A DNA stretch of 64,000 nucleotides from Sphaerisporangium aureirubrum (lineage in GTDB: Bacteria > Actinomycetota > Actinomycetes > Streptosporangiales > Streptosporangiaceae). Under the pieces are notes generated by a model, which saw nothing but the letters and a program-made list of their open reading frames with translations, did not search any database and was not told the DNA's origin. The position numbers and the translations under genes are program-made. The stretch covers positions 1 to 64,000 of the forward strand of contig NZ_JBHSRF010000003.1 of assembly GCF_042658925.1 (NCBI RefSeq), given 5' to 3'. Numbering within the stretch: position 1 is the first letter of the stretch; the number at the start of each line of letters is the position of its first letter. Positions 1-8,249 of this stretch are shown one piece after another.

Positions 1-597
1 GTAGGGGGTGCCGGTCACGTCGTGGACGGCGGTGGGGATTTTGCGGTCGTTGACGGTGAGGTAGCGGGAGGCGGGGAGTTCGAGGACGGTCTCGTCCAGC
101 GGGGCGCCGGTGGTCAGGTAGGGGTGGGCGCCGAAGCCGTAGGGGGCGGGGGTGGTGCCGCGGTTGTGGGCGGTGGTCTCTACGGAGAGGCCGGAAGAGG
201 AGACCGTGTAGGAGGCGGTGAAGTCCATGATGTGCGGGTAACCGGGCTGGGGGAACAGGCGCAGGGCCAGGCGTACCGAGGACTCGTCGGACGCGTCGAG
301 GCGCCAGGGGAGGGTGCGGGTGAAGCCGTGGGCGGCGTTGCCGAACTTCGGCTCGGTGATCGACAGCTGGCGCGCCTGGCCGTCGAAGTCGTACCGGCCT
401 TCCTCCACGCGGTTCGGCCACGGCAGCAGCGGCAACCCGGCCGAGCCGTAGGGCGTCTCGCTCTCGGGGTACCCCAGGACGAGCGGCCGTCCGCGATGGG
501 TCAGCTCGCGCAGGCCCGCGCCGACCTCGGTGACCACGGCCTGGAAGTCGCCTGCGGTGATGATGTGTTGTGTCCCGGTGGGCGCGATGGTCGTCAC
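1..597 (-). CDS. Aldose 1-epimerase (galactose mutarotase) family protein, C-terminus outside the window
   Basis: About 199 codons read from a GTG at 597 down to the window edge without a stop; family members are near 300 residues, so roughly the last third is missing. It would interconvert alpha and beta anomers of aldoses in the cytoplasm. Visible family marks are a PWPNR segment, the His of NAAHGF and the His of GFGAHPYL, which correspond to the two active-site histidines of mutarotases. The catalytic Glu would lie beyond the edge. GTGs at 612 and 615 are alternative starts; no strong ribosome-binding site decides between them. The gene faces away from the small gene at 782, so the 184 bases between them carry both promoters. 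Confidence 0.8.
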   Translation of the reverse strand, partial: MTTIAPTGTQHIITAGDFQAVVTEVGAGLRELTHRGRPLVLGYPESETPYGSAGLPLLPWPNRVEEGRYDFDGQARQLSITEPKFGNAAHGFTRTLPWRLDASDESSVRLALRLFPQPGYPHIMDFTASYTVSSSGLSVETTAHNRGTTPAPYGFGAHPYLTTGAPLDETVLELPASRYLTVNDRKIPTAVHDVTGTPY

Positions 598-661
598 CAG
601 CCAATTCAACACCACATCTACCGGACGAACGTTCCAGGTTACCCGGCGCGAAAGCGGATAG

Positions 662-680
662 ATCACTATCAGAGTGTGAT
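662..680. promoter_or_regulatory. Possible operator, ATCAC-N9-GTGAT
   Basis: Five-base inverted arms with a 9-base spacer sit in the divergent gap between the epimerase gene and the gene at 782. The position suits a repressor site, but the arms are short and no regulator lies next to it. Confidence 0.25.
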
Positions 681-781
681 GCCGGACCTAGGGGGATCTA
701 CGCGATCACGTTTGGGGCGCCGCTGGGGTCACCATCGCCGGTGAGGGATGTTCACCTGGAAGGAGTACGGCTGGAGGCGAC

Positions 782-1090
782 GTGGACGCGATGACGACGC
801 GAGACGGAGCGCGAGGCGACGAGGGGGACGGCCCCCGGGAGCCCGGTGAGCGCGCCAAGCTGTCGAGGCTGCGCGACTCGCTGGAGCGGCTCGGCATGCG
901 GGCCGATCTGCACGACGACATGCCCGCTCTGACGGTGCGCTGCCCGGGCACGGGGCCCCCGGTGTGGGTCTTCGTCGGGTACGGCGGTGGCTACTTCTCC
1001 TGGCAGTCGGCCGAGAAGCGGCACCCGGTGGGGGACGTCCCGGGTGCCGCCGTGGCTCTCGCCGACTATGTCACCGGCAGGATCTTCTGA
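782..1090 (+). CDS. Small conserved actinobacterial protein of unknown function
   Basis: 102 residues from GTG 782; GGAGG at 773-777 supports this start over the ATG at 791. I do not recognise a named domain. The first 25 residues are charged and low in complexity, followed by a Leu/Arg-rich helix (about 25-40) and a compact beta-rich part with the sequence VWVFVGYGGGYFSW. There is no signal peptide or membrane segment. It ends 5 bases before the stop of the convergent secreted peptidase gene. Codon use matches the neighbours, so I take it as real. Confidence 0.6.
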   Translation: MDAMTTRDGARGDEGDGPREPGERAKLSRLRDSLERLGMRADLHDDMPALTVRCPGTGPPVWVFVGYGGGYFSWQSAEKRHPVGDVPGAAVALADYVTGRIF

Positions 1091-1095
1091 ACGGG

Positions 1096-3069
1096 TCAGT
1101 ACAGGTCGCGGGACGGCTGCGGCAGCACCACGTCCTTCGGGCCGGTCCACTCGCCGCGCTTGGGTGCCGGCGCGAAGTCCATGGCCGCCGGGTCGCCGGC
1201 GTCCGTGGGCCCGGTGAGGGCGGCGATCGGCAGCCAGATCCGGCTCCCGGTGAGCTGGACGGTCACCGTGGCGTCGGCCGGCTGGTCGGGATAGGTCTCG
1301 TCGATGTCGCTCGCGGCCAGGATCAGCGCCAGCCGGTGGCCGGGCTTGACCACGTAGTCGGCAGGCAGGGTGTCCCAGGTGAACCGGTACGTCCGGCCAG
1401 GGGTGAGCGTCTCGGGGGTGGTGAGGGACCGCCGGTTGTGGGCGTCGAGCCAGCCGCGCGACAGGACCTCCAGCGGACGCCGCTCGGTCACCGTCTCGGT
1501 GCGCCGGTAGCAGCCGTCGTCGTCGGCTGTGCTCCCGCCGTGGCAGCTCTCCTCGGTCAGGGTGCGGATGCCGCCGGTGGGTGCGAAGTGATCGAGCCGG
1601 TCGTCCTCGCCGTAGTCGACCAGCAGCGCGGTGAGGTTGACGTCCGGCTGGTCGAGGCGGGCGGTGATGTCGACCTTCGGGGTGCCGGAGAACCGCACGG
1701 CGCGCCGCAGCGGCGGGGTGAGGAACGCGAGCCGGTTCGGTGAGGAGGCCGTCGGGTCGGAGATCATCTGGTCCACGGACTGGTACGGGTCGTCGGTGAA
1801 GCTCAGCTCGGCGCCCTTGAGGGACGGCAGCAGGCCGAGGGAGCCCTGGCCGTCGTCACCCGGCCGCAGCCACAGCGGGACCTCCAGGGACCGGGACGGC
1901 CAGTCCTGCTGCGTCACCCACCGGTCCGGCGCGACCTGGAGGTCCACCCTGGGTTGACGGGTGACGCCGCTGTCGACGCGGTAGAGCCAGTGGTCGAACC
2001 ACGCGTGCAGGGTGTCGATCCACTGCTCGCGGCGGAAGTCGAACGGGTCCACGTGGCCGTACTGCGACAGCCACAGCTTGCGGGGCACGCCGCTCCTGCC
2101 GAGGGCCTCCCACCAGGTGGAGAAGTGGTCGGGCTTGACGTTCAGGTCGCCGAGCCCGTGGACGGCGAACACGCTGGCCCGCACCTTGCTCACGTCGGCG
2201 ATGCTGCCGGCGACGTAGTCGCGCTCCTTCCAGAACGGGTTGTAGTTCCCGGTCGCGTCGTCCTGGCCCATGTGCAGGCGCTGCCGCGTGGCGGCGCACT
2301 TGGCGGGTGGGTCGGTGTCGATGACCTCGGCGAGCCAGGGCATGTAGTCGTCGGTGTACAGCACGCCGTTCATCCGGGTGTACCGGTACCAGCTGCTGAT
2401 CGACGAGATGGGGACGATGGTCGTGAGGCCCTGTACGCCGGTGGCGGCGACGGCGTTGGCGAGCGTGCCGTCGTAGGACTTGCCGATCATCCCGGCCCTG
2501 CCGTTCGACCAGCTGGCCGTCGCCGGAGTGCCGTCCTGGCGGTAGCCCGGCGCGCGGCCGTTCAGCCAGTCGACGACCGCCTTGCCCGCCGCGACGTCGG
2601 CGGCGCCGCCGACGTCCGGGCAGCCGTCGGACCTTGTGGTGCCGACCATGTCGACCAGCAGCACCGCGTAGCCGCGGGGGACGAAGTAGTTGTCGTAGAA
2701 CAGGGGGAATTTCAGCAGCGTCCCGGCGGCGTCGTAGCGCTTGCCCTCGCCCTCGTTGCCGCGGCCGACGTTGTCGAAGTAAGGGCTCTCGTCGATGATC
2801 ACCGGGACCTTGAGACCCTGGTCGGTCTCGCGGGGCCTGATGATGTCGACCGCGGCGCGGTCCTTGGCACCGTCACCGTCGCTGTCGAGGGGAGTCTCGA
2901 CCAGGATGTGCTCGCGGATGGCGTCGGCGTAGGAGAAGACGGGCTGGGTACGGCCGCCCGAGACCTGGATCGCGGGGTTCGCGGTCTGTGCGCTGGCGAC
3001 GCCGCTCAGGGGGGCCGTCAGCGCGAGGATGATGCCGACGGCGCAGAGCGATCGGATGGATCGCCGCAA
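1096..3069 (-). CDS. Secreted X-Pro dipeptidyl-peptidase / CocE-NonD family acyl hydrolase (S15)
   Basis: 657 residues. A TTG at 3069 is the start, with GGAGG at 3075-3079 five bases before it. A Sec signal peptide occupies residues 1-27 (cleavage after ASA), so the enzyme is exported. The alpha/beta-hydrolase core carries the nucleophile in GKSYDG (Ser198), and a GHVDP segment near residue 350 supplies the likely catalytic His. The C-terminal 200 residues match the jelly-roll PepX_C domain (RLDQPDVNLTALLVDYG; PGHRLALILAASD). Known members remove Xaa-Pro dipeptides or hydrolyse ester or amide bonds; the substrate cannot be read from sequence. It is monocistronic and divergent from recQ. Confidence 0.88.
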   Translation of the reverse strand: MRRSIRSLCAVGIILALTAPLSGVASAQTANPAIQVSGGRTQPVFSYADAIREHILVETPLDSDGDGAKDRAAVDIIRPRETDQGLKVPVIIDESPYFDNVGRGNEGEGKRYDAAGTLLKFPLFYDNYFVPRGYAVLLVDMVGTTRSDGCPDVGGAADVAAGKAVVDWLNGRAPGYRQDGTPATASWSNGRAGMIGKSYDGTLANAVAATGVQGLTTIVPISSISSWYRYTRMNGVLYTDDYMPWLAEVIDTDPPAKCAATRQRLHMGQDDATGNYNPFWKERDYVAGSIADVSKVRASVFAVHGLGDLNVKPDHFSTWWEALGRSGVPRKLWLSQYGHVDPFDFRREQWIDTLHAWFDHWLYRVDSGVTRQPRVDLQVAPDRWVTQQDWPSRSLEVPLWLRPGDDGQGSLGLLPSLKGAELSFTDDPYQSVDQMISDPTASSPNRLAFLTPPLRRAVRFSGTPKVDITARLDQPDVNLTALLVDYGEDDRLDHFAPTGGIRTLTEESCHGGSTADDDGCYRRTETVTERRPLEVLSRGWLDAHNRRSLTTPETLTPGRTYRFTWDTLPADYVVKPGHRLALILAASDIDETYPDQPADATVTVQLTGSRIWLPIAALTGPTDAGDPAAMDFAPAPKRGEWTGPKDVVLPQPSRDLY

Positions 3070-3144
3070 GAGGACCTCCGGGGGGTGTGCCGATCATGTA
3101 CACGACACAGTTATCCCAGTGGACAAGGCCTGTAAATAGCGGAA

Positions 3145-3169
3145 ACTCCGTGGAGTTAAGTTATCCACA
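3145..3169. promoter_or_regulatory. Perfect DnaA-box-like nonamer and adjacent palindrome in the peptidase/recQ gap
   Basis: TTATCCACA at 3161-3169 equals the DnaA-box consensus. A weaker relative (TTATCCCAG) lies at 3111-3119, and an ACTCC-GT-GGAGT palindrome at 3145-3156. Two boxes alone do not make an origin, and dnaA and dnaN are absent, so local regulation or titration is the more modest reading. Confidence 0.4.
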
Positions 3170-3208
3170 GGTCATGGCGAGCCCCCGTCGTCACGCTCTC
3201 GACCCTCG

Positions 3209-3223
3209 TAGAATCGCCCGGTG
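3209..3223 (+). promoter_or_regulatory. Leaderless promoter of recQ (-10 TAGAAT, six bases, GTG start)
   Basis: TAGAAT at 3209-3214 is followed by six bases and then GTG 3221, the usual geometry of leaderless actinobacterial transcripts. No Shine-Dalgarno sequence is present, which agrees with this. Confidence 0.5.
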
Positions 3224-5323
3224 ACTTCCCCCGAGAACGATGCGCCGCTCCCGGAGTCGCCGTGGGACGACGGCTGGCCCGACCTGCCGCCGCCGGACGA
3301 GTCGTACGACGACGCCGGTCCGCCCGACGGCGCGCCCGCCACGCGTTCGTCCGGCGCGGGGGTGTACGAGGCCCTGTTCAAGGCGCCCTTCGAGTCGCCC
3401 AAGGACGCGCTCGGGGTGCTGCGGCGGGTCTTCGGGTACAGCGAGTTCCGGGGCAGCCAGCAGGAGATCATCGATCACCTGGTGGACGGCGGCGACGCGC
3501 TCGTCCTGATGCCGACCGGCGGCGGGAAGTCCCTGTGCTACCAGATCCCCGCGCTGGTCCGGCGGGGCGTCGGCGTCGTGATCTCGCCGCTGATCGCGCT
3601 GATGCAGGACCAGGTCGACGCGCTGAACGCCGTCGGCGTGCGCGCCGGTTTCCTGAACTCCACGCAGGACCCCGAGACCCGCCGCGTGGTGGAGGCCGCG
3701 TTCGTGGCCGGGGAGCTCGACCTGCTGTATCTCGCGCCCGAGCGGCTGCGCACCGAGTCGACGGCGCGGCTGCTCGACCGGGGCACGGTCTCGCTGTTCG
3801 CCATCGACGAGGCCCACTGCGTGGCCCAGTGGGGGCACGACTTCCGGCCCGACTACCTCGCGCTGTCCACCCTGCACGAGCGCTGGCCGTCCGTGCCCCG
3901 GGTCGCGCTGACGGCCACCGCCACCGACGCCACCCGGGCCGAGATCGCCACCCGGCTCAAGCTCGAGGACGCCCGCCATTTCGTGGCCGACTTCGACCGG
4001 CCCAACATCCAGTACCGCATCGTGCCCAAGAACGAGCCGAAGCGGCAGCTGCTCAAGCTGCTGCGCACCGAGCACGACGGGGACGCGGGCATCGTCTACT
4101 GCCTGTCGCGCACCTCGGTCGACAAGATCGCGGCGTTCCTGGTGGACAACGGCGTCCAGGCGCTGCCGTACCACGCCGGGCTGGACTCGGCCACCCGGGC
4201 CGCCAACCAGTCGCGGTTCCTGCGTGAGGACGGCGTGGTCATGGTCGCCACCATCGCCTTCGGCATGGGGGTCGACAAACCCGACGTGCGGTTCGTCGCC
4301 CACCTCGACCTGCCCCGGTCCGTCGAGGGGTACTACCAGGAGACCGGGCGGGCCGGGCGGGACGGGCTGCCGTCCACCGCGTGGCTGGCGTACGGGTTGC
4401 AGGACGTGGTGCAGCAGCGGCGGCTCATCGACACCTCCGAGGGCGACCTCGCGCACCGGCGGCGCCTCGCCGTCCACCTGGACGCGATGCTGGCGCTGTG
4501 CGAGACGGTGGAGTGCCGCCGGGCGGGGCTGCTGGCGTACTTCGGGCAGAAGGCGGAGGGCAACTGCGGCAACTGCGACACCTGCCTGTCGCCGCCCAAG
4601 GCGTGGGACGGCACGATCGCCGCGCAGAAGCTGCTGTCGGCGGTGTACCGGCTGCATCATGAGCGGCGGCAGAAGTTCGGCGCCGGGCAGGTCATCGACA
4701 TCCTGCTCGGCAGGCGCACCCCCAAGGTCTCCCAGTTCGGCCACGACAAGCTGACCGTCTTCGGCATCGGCACCGAGCTCGCCGAGGGCCAGTGGCGCGC
4801 GGTCGTCCGCCAGCTGCTCGCCCAGGGGCTGGTCGGCGTCGAGGGCGACTACGGCACCCTCGTCCTCACCGACGCCAGCTCCGAGGTGCTCGGGCGGCGG
4901 CGTCAGGTGATGTTGCGCCACGACCCCGAGAAGGTCGCGTTCGCCCCCGTGCGCCCGCCCCGGGCCGGGGACGGCGCGGGTCCGGCCGAGCGCGGGTCCA
5001 GCGGTCGCTCGGGCGAGCGTTCCGCGGCTCCCGCGGGCAAGTCCAAGCGGGTCGCGGCCGAGCTGCCGGAGCACGCGGTCCCGGTCTTCGAGCGCCTTCG
5101 CGCCTGGCGCGCCGCGAGCGCCAAGGAACAGGGCGTGCCCGCGTACGTCATCTTCCACGACGCCACCCTGCGCGAGATCGCCGCCGGCGCCCCCACCACC
5201 TTCGCCGCGCTGAGCGAGATCAACGGCGTCGGCGAGGCCAAGCTCGCCAAGTACGGCCAGCAGATCCTCGACCTGCTGAACGGCACCGACACCCCGGACA
5301 CGCCGGACACCCTGACCGGCTAG
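3221..5323 (+). CDS. recQ: RecQ-family ATP-dependent DNA helicase
   Basis: 700 residues. It unwinds DNA 3' to 5' in recombination and replication repair. An acidic, Pro-rich N-terminal leader of about 55 residues precedes the helicase core. Motif I is PTGGGKS (98-104), motif II is DEAH (196-199), and motif VI is the QETGRAGRDG stretch near 370. The zinc-binding segment runs from Cys427 to Cys455 and ends CGNCDTC. A winged-helix RQC part and a C-terminal HRDC domain (about 610-690) follow, separated by a charged linker (about 570-610). It has the full RecQ-RQC-HRDC layout, so function is likely intact. Start GTG 3221 fits a leaderless promoter. Confidence 0.95.
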   Translation: MTSPENDAPLPESPWDDGWPDLPPPDESYDDAGPPDGAPATRSSGAGVYEALFKAPFESPKDALGVLRRVFGYSEFRGSQQEIIDHLVDGGDALVLMPTGGGKSLCYQIPALVRRGVGVVISPLIALMQDQVDALNAVGVRAGFLNSTQDPETRRVVEAAFVAGELDLLYLAPERLRTESTARLLDRGTVSLFAIDEAHCVAQWGHDFRPDYLALSTLHERWPSVPRVALTATATDATRAEIATRLKLEDARHFVADFDRPNIQYRIVPKNEPKRQLLKLLRTEHDGDAGIVYCLSRTSVDKIAAFLVDNGVQALPYHAGLDSATRAANQSRFLREDGVVMVATIAFGMGVDKPDVRFVAHLDLPRSVEGYYQETGRAGRDGLPSTAWLAYGLQDVVQQRRLIDTSEGDLAHRRRLAVHLDAMLALCETVECRRAGLLAYFGQKAEGNCGNCDTCLSPPKAWDGTIAAQKLLSAVYRLHHERRQKFGAGQVIDILLGRRTPKVSQFGHDKLTVFGIGTELAEGQWRAVVRQLLAQGLVGVEGDYGTLVLTDASSEVLGRRRQVMLRHDPEKVAFAPVRPPRAGDGAGPAERGSSGRSGERSAAPAGKSKRVAAELPEHAVPVFERLRAWRAASAKEQGVPAYVIFHDATLREIAAGAPTTFAALSEINGVGEAKLAKYGQQILDLLNGTDTPDTPDTLTG

Positions 5324-5375
5324 TGCGCCCCGGGACGGGACGTGTTCTGTCGGGGGTGGCTGTTAGGTTCCGGGG

Positions 5376-5876
5376 GTGATTCGACGGGTGCCGCCGACCG
5401 GTGGCGAGAAAGAGATCCTTTACACCGCGCTTGATCGGCATCGGGACGTGGTGATGTGGAAGGTCCAGGGGCTGGACGACGAGCGGCTGCGGCGGTCCAT
5501 GACGCCGTCGGGGACGAGCCTGCTCGGGCTGGTCAAGCATCTGGCCAGCGTCGAGTACGGGTGGTTCTGCGAGACCTTCGGGCGGGAGACGGAGCCGCTG
5601 CCGTTCGATCCGCAGGATCCCGAGGCCGACATGCGGGCCGCTCCGGGGGAGACCACCGAGGACGTGCTGGCGTTCTACGGGCGGGCGCGGGCCGCGGCGG
5701 ACAAGGTGATCAGGGAGACGGATCTCGACGATCTCGGTACCTCCTGGGCGGGGGACACGGTCTCCATGCGCTGGGTCCTGGTCCACATGATCGAGGAAAC
5801 CGCGCGCCACGCAGGGCATATGGACATCGTCCGCGAGCTCCTGGACGGTGCCACCGGCGACCACCCGCCCACCTGA
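5376..5876 (+). CDS. DinB-like four-helix protein (DUF664 type)
   Basis: 166 residues. The DinB/YfiT superfamily consists of four-helix bundles; many actinobacterial members are metal- and mycothiol-dependent transferases or hydrolases. The three family histidines can be seen: His in LVKHLASVEYGW, His in VLVHMIEETARHAGH, and its last His four residues on. Together they form the usual H...HxxxH-type metal site. TAGGTT at 5364-5369 sits six bases before GTG 5376, suggesting leaderless transcription. The gene follows recQ by 52 bases but probably has its own promoter. The substrate is unknown. Confidence 0.8.
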   Translation: MIRRVPPTGGEKEILYTALDRHRDVVMWKVQGLDDERLRRSMTPSGTSLLGLVKHLASVEYGWFCETFGRETEPLPFDPQDPEADMRAAPGETTEDVLAFYGRARAAADKVIRETDLDDLGTSWAGDTVSMRWVLVHMIEETARHAGHMDIVRELLDGATGDHPPT

Positions 5877-5930
5877 TCTCACCGGGCCGGTGTCATGCGT
5901 GTGCGGAGAGAGTACGGGTAGCTAGACGAC

Positions 5931-6605
5931 ATGGCCGACAAATCGGGGACGCACAAGGCCGTGGTCAAGGTGTTGCTCGACCGGTACGGGCGGACCTTCG
6001 CCGAGGAGGCGGGTGTCGGGCTGGCCGACCGGCCCGGGGCGCTGTATCGGCTGCTGGTGCTCGCCACGCTGCTGAGCGCGCGGATCTCCTCCGAGATCGC
6101 GGTGGCGGCGGCGCGGGAGCTTTTCGAGGCCGGGTACGGGACGCCGGAGGCGATGGCCAGGGCCAGCTGGCAGGACCGGGTGGACGCGCTGGGGCGGGGC
6201 CACTACCGGCGGTACGACGAGCGGACCTCGACCATGCTGGGGGACGGCGCGGGGTTGCTGGTCGAGCGCTGGCGGGGCGATCTCCGTGGCCTGCGGGACG
6301 AGGCAAAAGGGGATCCCGACGCCATTCACGGGCTGCTGACCACCTTCCCGGGGATCGGGCCGGTGGGGGCGGACATCTTCCTGCGCGAGGTGCAGGCCGT
6401 CTGGCCGCAGGTGGCGCCGTATCTCGACAGGAAGGTCCTGGACGGCGCCCGCCGGCTCGGCCTGCCGTACCGCGCGGACGCCCTTGCGGCGCTGGCGTGC
6501 TCCGACAAGTGCCTGGCGCGGTTCGCCGCCGCGCTGGTCCGGATCTCCCTGGACAAGGAGGCGGCTGAGCAGGTGCGCGAGGCCGCCGAGCAGGACGCGG
6601 GGTAG
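5931..6605 (+). CDS. Endonuclease III-like HhH-GPD protein lacking the catalytic Lys and the Fe-S cluster
   Basis: 224 residues. The N-terminal part has the LLSARISS helix that matches the LSAQTTD segment of endonuclease III, and the helix-hairpin-helix is FPGIGPVGADIF (about 140-151). In true endonuclease III the hairpin carries the Schiff-base Lys (LPGVGRKTA); here that position is not Lys. The catalytic Asp is probably kept in YLDRKV. The four-cysteine 4Fe-4S loop at the C-terminus is absent. It is therefore either a monofunctional base-excision glycosylase or a DNA-binding relative. The gene stands alone 54 bases after the DinB-like gene. Confidence 0.75.
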   Translation: MADKSGTHKAVVKVLLDRYGRTFAEEAGVGLADRPGALYRLLVLATLLSARISSEIAVAAARELFEAGYGTPEAMARASWQDRVDALGRGHYRRYDERTSTMLGDGAGLLVERWRGDLRGLRDEAKGDPDAIHGLLTTFPGIGPVGADIFLREVQAVWPQVAPYLDRKVLDGARRLGLPYRADALAALACSDKCLARFAAALVRISLDKEAAEQVREAAEQDAG

Positions 6606-6674
6606 GCCCCGAGGGCCCGGAAGCTCACCTGGCAGGGCCTGATCATGGACGGCCGTCATTACTCTGCGTTCGCA

Positions 6675-6734
6675 TTGACAACTTGTACGCAACGGTCGAG
6701 CATTGGTGACCATCCGGATTGTTGCGGATATATC
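6675..6734 (+). promoter_or_regulatory. Candidate promoters of the repeat-peptide operon
   Basis: A perfect TTGACA lies at 6675-6680 but has no good -10 at 17-18 bases. A second candidate pairs GTGACC (6706-6711) with TATATC (6729-6734) at a 17-base spacing. The second would give a short leader with the GAGAGG ribosome-binding site at 6756-6761. This 160-base gap is clearly AT-richer than its surroundings. Confidence 0.35.
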
Positions 6735-6768
6735 CCGGTCGGACTACTGGTGGGTGAGAGGCGACCGA

Positions 6769-7059
6769 ATGGACGAGGGTCCCAACTCCGATGACGGCCA
6801 TGACGGAATCGAGCTTGAAATATCCGATCTCGACCTGAGCACCATCGACTCCCTGGAAGGGACGGCTCTGGGGACCATTCTGGGCGATCTCTACCGGGCG
6901 GAGCAGGACATCACCGTCGACGGCTCACCGCTCGGGCAGATCTTCAGTTCGCACAGTTCGCACAGCAGGTTCAGCTCATTCAGTTCGTTCAGCTCTTTCA
7001 GTTCCTTTAGTTCCTTCAGCTCGTTCAGTTCCCACAGCTCCACCTCGTGGGCGAGGTAG
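6769..7059 (+). CDS. Ribosomal peptide precursor with tandem aromatic-Ser-Xaa triplets (FxsA-like cyclophane precursor)
   Basis: 96 residues from ATG 6769, with GAGAGG at 6756-6761. An acidic leader (residues 1-62, including ELEISDLDLSTIDSLEG) is followed by a C-terminal core of eleven consecutive triplets: one FSS, HSS, HSR, seven FSS, HSS. The protein then ends TSWAR. Ser codons vary (AGT, AGC, TCG, TCC, TCT, TCA), so the repeat is kept at the protein level. Radical SAM triceptide/FxsB enzymes crosslink aromatic-X-Ser triplets into three-residue cyclophanes, and this core has that shape. The maturase gene starts 13 bases before the stop codon. Unlike classic FxsA peptides it does not end in F-x-S-x-x. 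The modification is inferred, not seen. Confidence 0.8.
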   Translation: MDEGPNSDDGHDGIELEISDLDLSTIDSLEGTALGTILGDLYRAEQDITVDGSPLGQIFSSHSSHSRFSSFSSFSSFSSFSSFSSFSSHSSTSWAR

Positions 7060-8249
7060 CCAGCGCGTTCGGGGGAATCGCGCGCGAAACGGTCGTCGAG
7101 CCGTTCAAGTCGTTCATCTGCAAGGTGGCGTCGCGCTGCAATCTCGATTGCGACTATTGCTACGTCTACCACCACGCCGACCAGTCCTGGCGTGAGCAGC
7201 CGCAGCGCATGTCGCTGGACACCGCGGCCCAGCTCGGACGGCGGATCAACGAGCACGCGGTGGCGCACGGCCTGGCGCGGGTCGACTTCATCCTGCACGG
7301 CGGCGAGCCACTGATGCTCGGGGTGGACTACCTGCGCGCCCTGTGCGAGACGGTGACGCGGCACACGCCCGACGTGCGCATCCGGTGGAACGGCCAGACC
7401 AACGGCACCGAGTTCACCGACGAGGTGCTGAAGTTCTGCGAGGACTGGGACGTCTGCTTCGGTCTGAGCCTCGACGGCCCGCGGGCGGCCAACGACCGCC
7501 ACCGGGTCGACCACGCGGGACGGTCGTCGTTCGACCAGGCCGAGCGGGCGCTGCGGATGCTGAGCGGCGAGCGCGGGCGGCCGCACTGGGGCGGTGTGCT
7601 GGCGGTCATCGACCTTGAGTCCGACCCGCTTGAGACCTATGCCTACCTGCGGGGATTCCAGCCGCCGTCCATCGATTTCCTGCTGCCGCTCGGGCACCAC
7701 GACATGCGCCCGCCGGGCAAGGAGACGAGCCTTACCGGCACGCCGTACGCGGACTGGTTGCTCGCGATCTTCGAGGTCTGGTACCAGGAGCGGCCCCAGC
7801 CGATCAGGATCCGGCGGTTCCGGGACGTCATCGGGCTCTACCTCGGCGCCACCCGCAGCTCCGAGGAGTGGGGGCTCCAGCCGGTCGACTTCATCGTCGT
7901 GGAGAGTAACGGTGAGATCCAGGCCGTGGACACCCTCAAGGTGACCTATCCGGGGGCGTGCCGGCTCGGCATGGACGTCTTCGGGCACAGCTTCGACGAC
8001 GCGCTGGCCTCGCCGATGGTGCGGGCGCGGCAGGAGAACTGGCGCACGCTCGGCGAGACGTGCCGCCGGTGCGACGTCGTGCGCATCTGCGGGGGCGGGT
8101 ACTTCCCGCAGCGCTACTCCCGCGAGGGCGGGTTCCAGAACATCTCGGTGTACTGCGCGGATCTGATGAAGCTGATCCGGGTGGTCACCGGCACCGTACG
8201 GCAGGACCTCGCGGCCCTGCCCCGGCAGGCCGGGAGGCGAGCACGGTGA
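7047..8249 (+). CDS. fxsB: FxsB-type radical SAM/SPASM peptide maturase
   Basis: 400 residues. The SAM-binding cluster motif is C31-N-L-D-C35-D-Y-C38, preceded by the FKSFICKVASR strand typical of FxsB enzymes; YHHADQSWR follows it. The glycine-rich GGEP motif lies near residue 82. The C-terminal SPASM region has cysteines in YPGACRLG, TCRRCDVVRICGGG and VYCADL, expected to bind auxiliary 4Fe-4S clusters. The family forms C-C crosslinks between an aromatic ring and the beta carbon of a nearby residue in a ribosomal peptide. GTG 7047 overlaps the precursor gene by 13 bases and lacks its own ribosome-binding site, so translation is probably coupled. Its stop overlaps the next start (GTGA). Confidence 0.9.
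   Translation: MGEVASAFGGIARETVVEPFKSFICKVASRCNLDCDYCYVYHHADQSWREQPQRMSLDTAAQLGRRINEHAVAHGLARVDFILHGGEPLMLGVDYLRALCETVTRHTPDVRIRWNGQTNGTEFTDEVLKFCEDWDVCFGLSLDGPRAANDRHRVDHAGRSSFDQAERALRMLSGERGRPHWGGVLAVIDLESDPLETYAYLRGFQPPSIDFLLPLGHHDMRPPGKETSLTGTPYADWLLAIFEVWYQERPQPIRIRRFRDVIGLYLGATRSSEEWGLQPVDFIVVESNGEIQAVDTLKVTYPGACRLGMDVFGHSFDDALASPMVRARQENWRTLGETCRRCDVVRICGGGYFPQRYSREGGFQNISVYCADLMKLIRVVTGTVRQDLAALPRQAGRRAR

Noticed and set aside
1954..3135. Long plus-strand open frame of 393 codons opposite the peptidase gene
   Set aside because: Antisense to a gene with clear signal peptide and catalytic motifs; the peptide is Val/Gly/Asp-rich with no domain, a common artefact of GC-rich DNA.
3111..3169. 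Chromosomal origin of replication
   Set aside because: Only one perfect and one weak DnaA box, no AT-rich unwinding region, and no dnaA, dnaN or gyr genes nearby.
6703..6768. Upstream TTG/GTG start for the triplet precursor
   Set aside because: The added 22 residues are not leader-like, there is no ribosome-binding site there, and they overlap a candidate promoter.
6940..7047. Short tandem DNA repeat read as a CRISPR array or microsatellite
   Set aside because: The period is one codon triplet, codons vary, and there are no spacers; it is the peptide core.
7958..8245. Extension of the HExxH fusion protein by 96 residues upstream
   Set aside because: It would overlap the maturase gene out of frame and is Arg/Ala-rich without similarity; GTG 8246 has a ribosome-binding site and the usual GTGA overlap.
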